Shown here: one piece after another, positions 20,187 to 30,822 of the stretch
How the letters are laid out: the number at the start of each line of letters is the position of its first letter
Position numbering within the stretch: the stretch's first letter is position 1
NCBI GenBank assembly: GCA_015501075.1
Contig: JADNYJ010000335.1
Location: forward strand, 1 to 35,172
Reading direction: 5' to 3'
From: Gymnopilus junonius
Lineage: Eukaryota > Basidiomycota > Agaricomycetes > Agaricales > Galerinaceae
Length of the DNA stretch: 35,172 nt
Notes under the pieces: generated by a model
Seen by the model: the letters and a program-made list of their open reading frames with translations, nothing else
Told to the model about the DNA's origin: nothing
Database searches by the model: none
Program-made: the position numbers and the translations under genes

Positions 20187-21605
20187 CCCAAGGACGACTG
20201 CCTTCATCAAAACGGGCAGATTAAAATGATTTGAAAACAAATCGAACACGTTGAGAGACGTACAATATTGGTACCAACAAACATGCTTCACAGTGGAGTC
20301 CAAGTGAAAATGGGTGGAGCTGTACAAGCCTTAAGGGATGAGGCCGGATGCGAAGTGTCAAGGTTCGCACTGAAGTATATACAGTACATATGTGAAAGCC
20401 GAGGACTGTCGGATCTGTTAACATGACCGTGAATTCAATTCCTGCTTCAAGTACGTCTGCGATGCTGCCTACGGCAGAGGTTTCGACCTTGTCGTTGAAC
20501 TGGTTAGATGGCTATGATTCTGAAAGTAAGTGAGTTTGAGCAATACTTGTAATTTGTTCACTTCTCATCTACAAAATCCACGAGGTTGAGACGGCCGAGG
20601 CCCATCGAGACTGGCCTTTAATTTCATATCAATGACAAGAAAAGTGACGACTTCCGACATCGATGAATCCCATGAAACGTCAAAAGACAGCGGCCGTATG
20701 GTGACGAAGTAGCCCAAGTCTCGGAAATGAAATTTGAATAAAAGTGATATACGATTGTGAACGAATGATTTGCCTTAAAAGACTGCGATGCCGTAAATCT
20801 AACCTCGCTCCTGAAACGTTCCATGTAGGGACCAATGGACATCTGACAAGGACAAGGCTTCCTTAAAAAAAGATATGCTTCCGTCAGAGATCCTAGTCTG
20901 CTAAAGCAACGATATCTATTCACGCTGGAGGCATTTGATTTGATCGAAAGGTTTCCATGATTACCTCTTTGTACATTAAAGAAGAGACAAGATGGTCGTG
21001 ACCGCTGATCCAGGTAATGAACCTACGACCATTGCATTCGACTGAGTGCACGTATCCAGTAAAAACACAGTTTTACAGCTGACAATTGGCCACTCTTTCA
21101 GCTTCTTCAGAAGCCAGGGGTTTCATGGCTTGCGGAAACTTTGCTACAAGTCAAGTCAAGTTGCACTATAGCTTTTTTAACCGAGATGAGAAGGAAAGAA
21201 ACCATTAATAGACAAAGCCTATACCATGACGCGTTGATGGCCACCTGTGAGTATGCTTTCACTGACACGTTTTTGACAGAGAGGATACTCTGGCAACCAT
21301 TCCACGACATGTCGTAAATAAGAATTTTAAGAACAAGGGCTCCTCTAAACTTCTCGGAGGTATTCCGTGAAGAACGGAGGCAAATGTGATGATAGGCAGC
21401 TAAATGGCGCAGGTGTATATCGACCAGATAGGCGCGTAGCATTACCGCCAAACGACAGTTCAGTTACTCATCACGGACAGACCTGAAATCAAGAGATCAG
21501 TATCGCAGCATGAAGCACCTGCATTTGCCAATGTTAACATTAAGACGTTGTCAGTTTTGGTGGAAATTAATACATCTATGGTCAATCAAAAAGCGAAAGC
21601 CCTGC
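20187..21605. other. Region without a firmly supported gene
   Basis: About 1.4 kb between the hydrophobin promoter and the end of the carrier gene. A possible first exon on the + strand starts at 20423 (MTVNSIPASSTSAMLP, to about 20525), ending on a GTAAGT donor. I could not find a convincing continuation, so it is not called as a gene. A 114-codon minus-strand open frame at 21107-21451 shows no recognisable motif. No repeats or RNA genes were seen. Confidence 0.4.
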
Positions 21606-23203
21606 CTAGATATAAGGGGGCCCGAGCGCTATAACAAAATCGCCTTAGTTAGTGATCCATTGACGCATCAGTATTAGGGATTACATACTTTTTCTGAACA
21701 CACCCAAAGTGAACTCGACGACTAGCAGCAAAACACCACCTCCCGGAGCGAGCCGTAGCACCTTCGGTACGAATCCCTTGTACAGTGCAGCAAAGCCTTC
21801 TTCACGAGCGATGGTGACGATAGCAGGGTATGTCCAGTTGTACTTCGGGGCGACGCCCGGTAACCTTTCGGCTCCTTGGATGCGAGATTTCACGACCTAT
21901 ACGAAATATGAACACAGACCCCTGTTATAAAAGGCGGTACGTACATCGAATCTACAGAACCATAAGTTGAGCCATGGCTTGACAGATATCAGAGACGAGT
22001 GTTACTCACGGCGTGTTCACAAGAGTACCACAAAACCCACCTATTGAACCCGAAACAAAGTTGTTTAATAATTCGGATTGTTTAGACTGGAGATGACATT
22101 AGGAGAAAACAGCGAGTAAGGGATGAAACGTACAGTCGGTTTCGGCAGAAGTGATTTGACCTGGTAAATTGTCCCAAAGTATCCGCCATTCCAGTAGACA
22201 TGCCTTCAAAGTCTTTGTAAGAAGACAGCATAGACATAAATTAAATTATCTCGTTACCTCCAAAATGTTGATTCCATGCCAGCGTAAAGACCCAGGAGAC
22301 CCTCTTTAGCTACTATTTGTTTCACAACGTCTATAGGGCCTTTGAACGTGCTGTTCTTATCTTGCAGCCTGAAAAATGAGAAAGGAAACAGATGAAACAC
22401 GATTTAACTTACTTGATTTTTACCAGCTCAAAAGGCACGACGACAAAGCTTTCCTGTGTTCAAAATTCAAAATTAGATTTGAACAAAATGAGGATAGGCT
22501 TACGGTAGCTCCCGCGCTGCAACCAGTCAAAATTGATAATTGTTGGGTCATCTTCGTCTCTCCACTTAGGGTCAGATAACGTTTCCCCAGAAATCATTAG
22601 CCGCACTGAACCGGAATCATAGTTAGCAACTGCAAATGCCCAGAACCAAAGCACGAACAATTTTACAGCACGCTTAGGAGCCTCGAGCATTAGCGGAGGG
22701 ACGAGACCTTGTATTTTATGAGTTACTGAACGGAATTCAGGCGTTCAAATGGCATACCTCGGTATAGACGGCCGACACTACCGAGTCATTTTAGAGAGAA
22801 AGCATGCAAGAGGTGAATCGTTTGACACGCACCCTTCCTGCTTCACGATATTCTTGAACGTTCCAACCAATCCATACTGTGACTTCCCAGTCTCCAACTG
22901 AATACGCGTCTTGACCTACGAAACCATACCAGTGTTAACGGTGAAACACGCCGATGAGAAGTACGTTAGAGGACAACATACAACATCTAGGTTTGGTACT
23001 GGTAAGTTTGTGGAGATAAACTGAGCGAAGTCAAGACTTACCCAATGGGTAGAACGTCAAAATCTCTGATATCCCAGCTATCGCACCCGCCGCAAAGTTT
23101 GCGACGAAAGGTAAGGCTGGAAGGCAACTTTTTCAGTCTCAATATTCACACGACAAGACTCTTTCCAACAAGGCTTACGCTTCGGTTTATGTTCACTCGA
23201 CAT
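21606..23203 (-). CDS. Mitochondrial 2-oxodicarboxylate carrier-type transporter, with a 1-nt frameshift
   Basis: SLC25 inner-membrane carrier, closest to yeast Odc1/Odc2, which exchange 2-oxoadipate/2-oxoglutarate. Exons (descending): 23203-23179, 23116-23042, 22986-22982, 22915-22833, 22777-22758, 22707-22659, 22605-22504, 22453-22413, 22368-22258, 22203-22134, 22086-22010, 21951-21945, 21896-21689, 21628-21606. The protein would be 298 residues once one missing base is allowed for. Three repeats carry the carrier signature: PLDVVKTRIQ, PFELVKIKLQ and PFDVVKSRIQ. Family segments include AGAIAGISEILTFYP, KRAVKFAANDFWG, LTGCSAGATESFVVVPFELV, ALYKGFVPKVLRLAPGGG and the terminal FRKTLGPPYI. Exon 3 (5 nt) and exon 12 (7 nt) encode parts of the repeat-1 and repeat-3 motifs. 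In exon 7 one base is missing in the GGGGAAACG run (22580-22588), between FWG and YLTLSGETKMTQQLS. The substrate call is by resemblance. Confidence 0.92.
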
Positions 23204-23434
23204 TGGCGCGAATGATATATGAAATAGTGTATTCCGAGGCGGTCAATGAGCAGGACTGTCGAGAAGATAGGCAAAGCGGGGGAAGTAACAGCGTGGTGGG
23301 CGGGCGGAACTGGAAAGGACATGCGGCTTTATCGGCACAGTCACACCGACCTGTGTCACGGCAACCACGGTGGGGCGTGGCGTGTGACAAGCACTAAATT
23401 CCTCCATCGTCGGCATCAGCAACGTCGATGAGCT
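23204..23434. promoter_or_regulatory. Bidirectional promoter between the carrier and SRP9
   Basis: Only about 230 bases separate the two start codons of these divergent genes, so both core promoters must lie here. I see no strong TATA box, as would fit two housekeeping genes. No specific factor site is called. Confidence 0.5.
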
Positions 23435-23950
23435 ATGGTATACATCCACTCCTGGCAGGAGTTCCAGGACGCGGCAGAGTCGTTGTACTCGAAATCCCCT
23501 AACAATGTGAGATTTATCGCCCATAACACTTTAGATGACGAAGATCTGACAAATTCTCTTCGTAGGCTCGGTACTGCGTAAAATGGAAGTCGTCAGAGGG
23601 CAAACTGGTCTTGAAAATCACGGATAATACCACAGTACGTGTGCATGCTTAGGACCTGAATTATATTATGCCTGACCACCGACTTCCAGTGTATCAAGTT
23701 CAAAACAAATTCTTCCATTTTTCTCAACCGATTCGAGTCTCTCAACCAATCCCTGATGCAGAAGATGCAGAACCAAAGACCCCGCGAAGAGCCACCATCA
23801 GCTCCTGTTACGACCCACGATGTACTCTCGCCAGCTGAAAACGACCGTGCTAGCCCATTACCTTCCCAGACACCATCCAGCGCAATCCCGACTCAAACGC
23901 CAGCGTCAGGTGGTGTGAAAAAGAATAAAAAACAGAAAAAGAAGAAGTAA
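23435..23950 (+). CDS. SRP9: Signal recognition particle subunit SRP9
   Basis: Alu-domain protein of the signal recognition particle, which with SRP14 binds SRP RNA and slows elongation during ER targeting. Exons 23435-23506, 23566-23634 and 23690-23950 give 133 residues. The N-terminal core is MVYIHSWQEFQDAAESLY, then the strands ARYCVKWKSSEGKLVLKITD and TTCIKFKTNSSIFLNRFESL. After about residue 85 the sequence becomes a Pro/Ser-rich linker and ends in a Lys/Asn-rich tail (KKNKKQKKKK), a possible RNA-contacting extension found in fungal SRP9-like proteins. The start is the first ATG in frame with the conserved YIHSW. Confidence 0.92.
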
Positions 23951-26446
23951 TCCTTAAGCTTGATGCTTAAAGGTGGCAACGGTCTTGATTTGTGTTGGGC
24001 TCTCGGAGATCTGATGTGAGGATATGGGATTGTTGCGGGTGTTGACATTTTATAGATTTTAAAGTACGCCTTTCAAGAATACTTCATACTAGCCTAGCCT
24101 TATTCCATATCTAGTCCATTTTCATGTTTAGATATATTGAATCCACGCCTTGCAGAGTTCTTCTTGCCCCACTGATGGCCGATCGGTCTATTACAGTCTT
24201 GACCAAGGACATAATCTCCAGAAGCAAGAAGCAAAAAATATCGAATACGAACGAAACTGCTCGATCGACAGACGGCCATCTCCTTGTCAGTCTTTCCCGA
24301 TTCTATTGATAATTGTGTCTTTGAAGGTCAACTCGTTCTATAAAAGTGGACTATCACATCGCCAAGTGTGGAGATATCCGTGCCTATTTTCAACTATAAC
24401 TCAGGAAATGGGGGCCACCCAAGACTCTTCCATTACACCCACGGTTGACTATCTTTCCTTCTTCATTGTTTTGCGTGGCTTCCCTATTGTTGCCCATTAA
24501 TTGAAATGTGCAGGTTTTTGTGAGTCTGCAGTCGTTTCTTTTGGAATACACACTCTTGTACGTAAGTTTCTCCGATTTAAGCCTGTACATTGACTAAAAT
24601 CGTTGCCTGCTCCAGTGTTTCTTGGCAATCTTCCTCTATGGTATTTTATTCTCATGATCTTGACGCAGCACAAATCTCGTCCCTTTGATCGAGCTCGGGC
24701 ATGTTTAGGCATTTTTAGTACAGGCACAATCTCACTCTTCCGAGTCCTGAAAATATGCGTACAATGCCAGACTTACACTTACGGGCGATAGAATTTGACA
24801 CTTCGAGCCCGGAACTATGGGCTGTCTGATGGAAGAAGAAGTGAGGTGTAAAACTCGACCCGACTTCCAATGATGCATCGGTCCTCGAAGAAAAAATGCA
24901 GCGGCTCTTAGAAGTGAAAGTCTGTCTCTTATGGAGATATTGCTCGATCTTCCGTTAACTGTTTAACTGTTCCGCCTATGTAAGAGGCCGGTTCCTTTCC
25001 AGCCTGGTGTCCACAAGTCGAGCTTATTTTACGAAGCGCAGTCAAAGGCCCATGTCTTGTCATCAGCTGCGCTTTTTTCCCTTCCCGCCCCCTGTTCTCT
25101 GCGGTCCATTTCGCCGATTATCAAGAGGACAGTTCTGGCGACCATCCCCAGCTTGGCATGTACCGATGCAAAAATATAGCCCCCGAGTTGGCCATGGTAA
25201 TTCCCTGGGTCTCTTGGTATTTGAAGAGGACAAAGTATGACCGGAACCACATCTACGGGTAGAGAATTGTAACCAACTGCCAGATTGGATGAACCGCACT
25301 TACCAACCACATTAGGTTGAGTGCTCGCTGCGTCATGTTGTTCCAAGAACATGAGGCAGATCGGACGTCCGACGCCTCTTTCTGCCTTTTGCGGACTACC
25401 GTTTTCGGTTATATTTTCTTTTTCTAAGGTTCTGCACCGTATGTACTAAAGGAGTGTAAATGGTCCCTACCGGTACACAGAGCACTAAGATAGCACATAG
25501 ATCATAGCATATGCGAGCGAAGCAAGTTGTTTTCTTGTGACGCAATCTCTGTGTAACCCCCTGATCCCTATTTCAGAGGGTTGCAAACACTCTCACTTGG
25601 GGTAGTCTAGCAAGCTCCTACAGCCCGTTACTGCCAGACCCTCCACTACGTGACTTTCGATGGAGTGGAGGCTCTCTAGGCCGTGTATATAGAGATCGGT
25701 ATTCCGACATGAGATTGGTAACTACTAAGCAACTGTGAGATCAAAGGTACTCAATGGGCCTCCGTCTTCTCATGGCCGAACACTCAATACAGCGTTATGT
25801 CCGGTGCCTTGACGGGTTATATAACACATCATCTACATACACAGTAAAGCTAACATTTCCCACTGTCGATAAAATTAGGTCGATTTTTTCTTTTGGGGGG
25901 GAAACTTAGAATTGAGGGGAGCGAAGGGTATGGGATTAGATAGCTTCCCAGAACCGAAGACACTCATTACCCCGCAAAATGCTCCACGCGGCAAATCAAA
26001 TGTAGCGCCCAGCTGGTCAGAGCTGCGCATGGGTTTTGGTAGACTTTTGAGGCAACCCAGTTGGCCTCGCTGTGGCGGTGGTGGGAGAGAACAGAGCTTT
26101 ATGGGAGTAATAATCATAGACCAAGAGTCATGCGTGTCAGGAGCCAATCGTGATGCGTGTTATGCAGAGCAGTGTGTTAATACAATTGAGTATTCGTCTA
26201 GAAAGAAAAGAGAAGGAAAAGATTCGATGCCATGAAATCCATGTAACCCGGTGCTTGAACATTTTTTGATTATGCGTGAGTGTGTGCAGTAGAACGAATA
26301 CTTCATAAGTAATTTATAAATCCTACCGAAGGTAGATAACGTCAGAACAAGTAAATAAAATTCTGTATAGAACAATACATACATGCAAGCGTAAGCCATG
26401 TGTGCATCTAGTCATGGGCTACCTGCCCAATATAATCTATTGGGCA
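23951..26446. other. Gene-poor region of about 2.5 kb
   Basis: Lies between the SRP9 stop and the stop of the minus-strand membrane protein gene. I examined open frames on both strands (for example 24150-24500 +, 25029-25352 - and 25912-26235 +). None continues through plausible introns into a recognisable protein. There is no terminal-repeat pair or tandem array that I can define. It may hold degenerate transposon sequence, a lineage-specific gene or a non-coding transcript; I cannot tell. Confidence 0.45.
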
Positions 26447-28273
26447 TTAACGCCCACGACCATATGAAACGTCCTCTTGTTCTGGACTGATTATAGGATT
26501 GCCATGAATATCATAGGATATTGAACTGGCAATGGACGCCCGCGAATCAGGTCGTGGAGGTGGCGGCGGTAGTGGACCCAATAACGGCAGCGGTGGGAGA
26601 TCGCTGGTATTGAGGACGACGGCCTGGAGCAGGGGCACGGATTCAGGCGAGAGAGCAAAATTAGAACGGTTTGTACCCACGGAGTCCAAATTGTGAGAGG
26701 GAACAGCCGCAAGGATTGCATCCGATGTTAGTATTGACGGGGGCGCAGCTCCCTCAGGCAGAACTATGGGAGGAGAAGCCACAGCAACGGGGAATGGTGG
26801 CGGGGGAGGTACTAGAATGATATCGTCGTCCAAAGGCGGAGGCATCGATGGCGGGATATCTGCATAGGACCTGGTCGAATCCGAATACACAGAGGAAGTA
26901 AGCCGAGCCAGTAAAGTGGAGCGGTTGTGATTGGTTGCTGCTGAGTAAGTGGGTGGGTCTACTGGGATGACGGTGTCTGGGAAGAATCTCGGCATGAATG
27001 GAGCTGGGCCTTCCATGTGAGGTGAATCGTCGGTCGCCTCAGTATGCAGCGACTCGCTATCCTGACGGTCCCGCAGAGCTGCACGACGACGTCTTCGGAT
27101 GATGCTCAATGCCAAACCCAGTGCGAAAAGGCCCAGCACTCCCACACTCCCACCCACTGCACCAGCAAACGTCGCGATGTCGTGCTTCTTCGATTTCCTA
27201 GACAGTTGGAAGAATATAGGGCATCAGCATTGCTTATTCAGCGAAAATTATGTTTGAAGAAAGTAAAGTATCGCCGACAATATAACGATGTTCTGACACT
27301 TACGGGTCAATAGATTGGCTTGGCATCTGAGCAGCCAATGATGTCGAGGGCGTTGAATTTGACGAGCTGCTATTTGTGGTGGCATTGGTGGAGTAGACAA
27401 GGTAGTCAAAAATGAAAGACGAGTTTTGGCCGACATGGATAACCAGTTGGTGCGGAGTATCATCCAGATTGCTTCTCGAGAAGATAGACTTGTTCTGAAG
27501 AAACCCCGTAGATAATGCTGAACCAACGTTCTTGAAATCTCCCATTGATTGATTGTCAAGCGAGAAGGTGAGGTTCATGTTAGTAGGGGTGGAATTTGTC
27601 GACACGTCCGCCGCGCCCAGGGGCTGACTGGAGTAGATTGATATCGCATACCCTGGGCAAACCAAATGAGAAATGATTTTTTTAAGGATCGACTGGAAGG
27701 TATTTACTCACCAGTGAAATTGAAGGAAAGAGTGACGTCCGGATCTTGGGATCCTGTATCATCTAGATCCTCTCTAGCCTTCAGAGCCCTTCTCGTAAAA
27801 CGCCGCCTGTTTTTACCGCTAAACCCAGGGGAACTCGACCCAGAGTTGCTCCCACCGTTTGGTGAGGACTGCGATGTGACGGCTGCGTCCATAGGTGCTG
27901 ACGACGCGGTTGGCGTGGATGAACTATGACCGGCTGCAGCATCAGTAGAACTCGGTGGTAGGTCGTCCGCATCAGGGCCGACAGCCGGATGAATCGCTTC
28001 ATGATACGATATCCCTGTTCCTGGATTCAGACAGCTTGAACACGAATCCGAGCTCGAGTGCCATGAAGCTGATGGCTGATACACAATTTGAGGGTCAGTA
28101 TCCTGTACAATGATATCCGCTGCCTGCACAGCATGATATGTTCGTAGCCAACAGGTCATGAAGACGGTCAGGCGCAGCGCAACGGTGCGCAGACGAATGG
28201 TAGTATTCCTGTGCACGGAATAATATGAGTTTGACAATGTTTTGCGGAGTATAACTGCCTAAACTTACAACAT
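26447..28273 (-). CDS. Single-pass (type I) membrane protein with Ser/Thr-rich ectodomain and Pro-rich tail
   Basis: Exons (descending) 28273-28269, 28208-27712, 27652-27304 and 27197-26447 give 533 residues. The first coding exon is only 5 nt (ATG TT). It leads into LNTTIRLRTVALRLTVFMTC, a likely signal peptide ending near HAVQAA. The ectodomain has QIVYQPSASWHSS and CSSC, a low-complexity Ser/Pro/Gly stretch, then a beta-rich module (VTLSFNFTGYAISIYSS, LTFSLDNQS, HQLVIHVGQNSSFIFDYLVY) with several N-glycosylation sequons. A KSKKHD segment precedes the membrane helix FAGAVGGSVGVLGLFALGLA and the basic stop-transfer IIRRRRR. The cytoplasmic part is Pro-rich (PPPLDDDIILVPPPPPFP), a possible SH3/WW ligand. 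Proteins of this plan are common in basidiomycetes and mostly uncharacterised; a wall-sensing role is only a guess. Confidence 0.85.
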
Positions 28274-28863
28274 CTGGACGATGGTCAAATAACTCAGTGT
28301 CGAATGGTCAATCCGCGATGGCCAACCAAGCTTCCTCCAGTCAGAGTTAGAGCAGAGGAGTTAGAGGAGAAAGAGCGTGAGAGGGGGCACATTATTCGCT
28401 CCTAGCACTTCAATCTAGTTAAAGGTTAGATCGTCCGAAGACTAATTTGCCCACGAGTCAGATTATCCGGTCCAAGTATCGCAGAAGTCTCGGGATAGAG
28501 ATGAGAACGAAAGACCCGGTGTTCGTGGAATGTTTACACCATGAAAACCCAGCGCAGATTGCCGGACACACACCTTGGTTTCGGTTTCTCTCCTGGCTCC
28601 CACCCCGTTCTTTATTTCTGTGTATGCTCACATAAACGGTTTTATAAGGCGATACAAAAGCAAAAGCAGGAGGCCAATAGAAATAGAGAACGGAAGTGTG
28701 ACCGCATGCACCAAATCCGTTCAAACAAATTTCCGCGCGTGATCAATTTGCTACCTGTAGCGTACGTCAGACCAGCTTCAACGATGAGCTCGACCACAAG
28801 TGCAAATCTTGCCTCTTTTGTCCTTGACCTCCTCCATAGGTCTTTCTGTTATCTCTGATTCAC
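28274..28863. promoter_or_regulatory. Divergent promoter between the membrane protein and VPS36
   Basis: About 590 bases between two divergent start codons. It contains no convincing coding sequence. Both 5' regions must lie here, but I cannot assign particular elements with confidence. Confidence 0.45.
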
Positions 28864-30822
28864 ATGTCTCTTCGACGATACACAAGAACCGTCGACGGTA
28901 CGATACCCATACAGGCACTTCTTTATAATGATGAAGAATTGCTGGCAAGTCAGGATAGTGTCGGGATATACGACGGGTAAGCAAAACTATGATGAAATCC
29001 AGATAAATTACTAATTTTCTCTACTTTATAGATCACAGAAAGCGCCGGATCATCAGAACGGAGTTGTTCATGTGACGACACACCGACTCTTCTTTCTCAA
29101 TACCCATAAAGCACATTCAAAATCCTTTGAACTTTCACTTTCATTTATCATCCAAACGGAATATTATGCAGGACTCTTCAAATCATCCGCGAAAGTCACC
29201 TGCCATCTGTCTGGCGATCCCATTGATCTGGGTTCCATCGAAGGAGGAGCAGCACATGCCCAATTTGACAGTTGGGAATGTGAAGTGTGCGCGTATCGTA
29301 ATCCGCCGGGTCTGAGCCCAGCAGCTGCCCGCATCTGTGCTTTATGTGGAGTTCCTCGCACTGCGCTTCCGCCGCCCACTACTTCGGTGTCATCAAGTCA
29401 CCTCTCGTCTTCTCTGCCAACGTCCACTCTATCATCATCCACATCCCTAACTTCGGCATCACGGTCTTCAAGTGGTCACAAGCCTACGTCTATTGCTTGC
29501 CCCGCCTGTACTTTCCTTAATCATCCCTCATTACGGTCATGTGAGATTTGTTCGACTGAGCTACCTCAACCCAGAGGCGAGCTGAGGTCTGCACCCTCTT
29601 CGCGCCCCATCACTCCTGACCCAGATGATGATGATGATCCATCGTCTCTGAAGGCCATCAAGATCAGTTTTAGAAAAGGAGGCGACAAATCTTTTTACGC
29701 GGCTCTGAAACGTAGCTTGAAAAGCAAAGCCTGGGAGGTGAATATCTTCTTTCAGTTTTCAATTGATTGACGCGAAAGAGGAGTCGATCTTACAAGCTTT
29801 TTTTGACCTTTATATCTTTGTTTGTCTTAGAACAATGCCCTTGGCACAAACTTATCGAGGGACGCCAATAGCCCAGATTCGGGTACTGGAAATCCCGTTG
29901 GAAGGACAGGAATATGTACGCGGTGCCTTCCTTTTTCTGAACTTGCGAACAAAGACGCTTATTTATAACCCCATTTGAAAAACAGCTGGCATTCTCAGGA
30001 CGGTGGAATCATCTACAAAGGGGAGGGAAACCGACATGAAGGATGCGCTGCAAGATTTGGAAGCTCTTATGGTCAAAGCAAAGGACATGGTTAAGTTGGC
30101 TGCGGAGCTCAATGAAAAGTTGACAGCAGTGTCAGCCTCCAACAATTCGGCTACTCCAGAGCCGGAGGAGGCCACCTTTATTCGTTCTTCCTTATCTCAG
30201 CTCGGGCTTCAAATGACCAATACGCCCGTGACGCTCGATATGATGAAGGACGAACGGAGATGGTATGATGAATTAGCACGCGAACTTGCTCGTGTTTTGC
30301 AAGGTCAGCCAGCCAATGATGGGTCAATTACGGGAGGGATGATGAAGGACCGCGGTATCATCGCCCTTGATGAAGTTTGGGGAGGATGGAACCGTGCAAG
30401 AGGTGTTGGTAGGTGGTTTCTCCGTATATTTAGACTGGTCTTATTTTGTGCTAATCAAAAAATTTCGAATGAAAAAAAAAATGACATCGCTGAACGCAGC
30501 CCTCATCCCACCCTCGACATTTTTACAAGTCTTGCCACATCTCTCTGCACACACTGATCCTATTATCTGTCATCAAGCCTTTGCGTCGGGCCTCAACGTG
30601 CTCCATACCCCACCATATACGCCAGCAGCCTTTGGGGCACGTCTCTACGGCTTTCTCATGATGAACGGCGCGAAGACGACGGTAGAAATTTCCGCAGAGG
30701 AGAATCTTACCGTAGCGCTGGTTACAGAGATGCTAGACGCTGTTGAGAGAGATGGCGGCATCTGTAGAGATGATAGTGCCGCCGCTATTGCTGGTGAGGC
30801 AGTGGTACCGGTTCCGAGGTAA
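28864..30822 (+). CDS. VPS36: ESCRT-II subunit VPS36 (GLUE domain with two NZF zinc fingers)
   Basis: Component of ESCRT-II, which sorts ubiquitinated cargo into multivesicular endosomes. Exons 28864-28976, 29032-29737, 29831-29915, 29986-30408 and 30500-30822 give 549 residues. The N-terminal split-PH (GLUE) domain starts MSLRRYTRTVDGTIPIQALL and includes HVTTHRLFFLNTH. It is interrupted, as in yeast Vps36, by two NZF fingers: WECEVCAYRN with CALCGVPR, and CPACTFLNH with CEICSTELP, separated by a Ser/Thr-rich linker. GLUE resumes at LKAIKISFRKGGDKSFYAAL. A helical segment (MKDALQDLEALMVKAKDMVK) leads to the winged-helix C-terminus: GIIALDEVWGGWNRARGVAL, then PPSTFLQVLPHL and FLMMNGAKTTVEIS. 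The double-NZF insertion suggests ubiquitin and ESCRT-I binding as in yeast (inference). Confidence 0.95.

Noticed and set aside
20423..20680. Short + strand gene starting MTVNSIPASS, considered as a mating-pheromone-like precursor
   Set aside because: No continuation with a conserved sequence was found and no frame ends in a CaaX box.
21681..21896. Carrier ending FRKSM at 21681
   Set aside because: The last codons overlap a good GTATGT donor, and the next exon (21628-21606) gives the family ending TLGPPYI with correct phase.
25640..25671. Hairpin CCTCCACT / AGTGGAGG
   Set aside because: An 8-base stem with a 16-base loop is expected by chance at this scale, with no associated feature.
24124..26235. 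Several 60-116 codon open frames on both strands
   Set aside because: No recognisable motif, no consistent splice sites and no coding-like composition compared with neighbouring exons.
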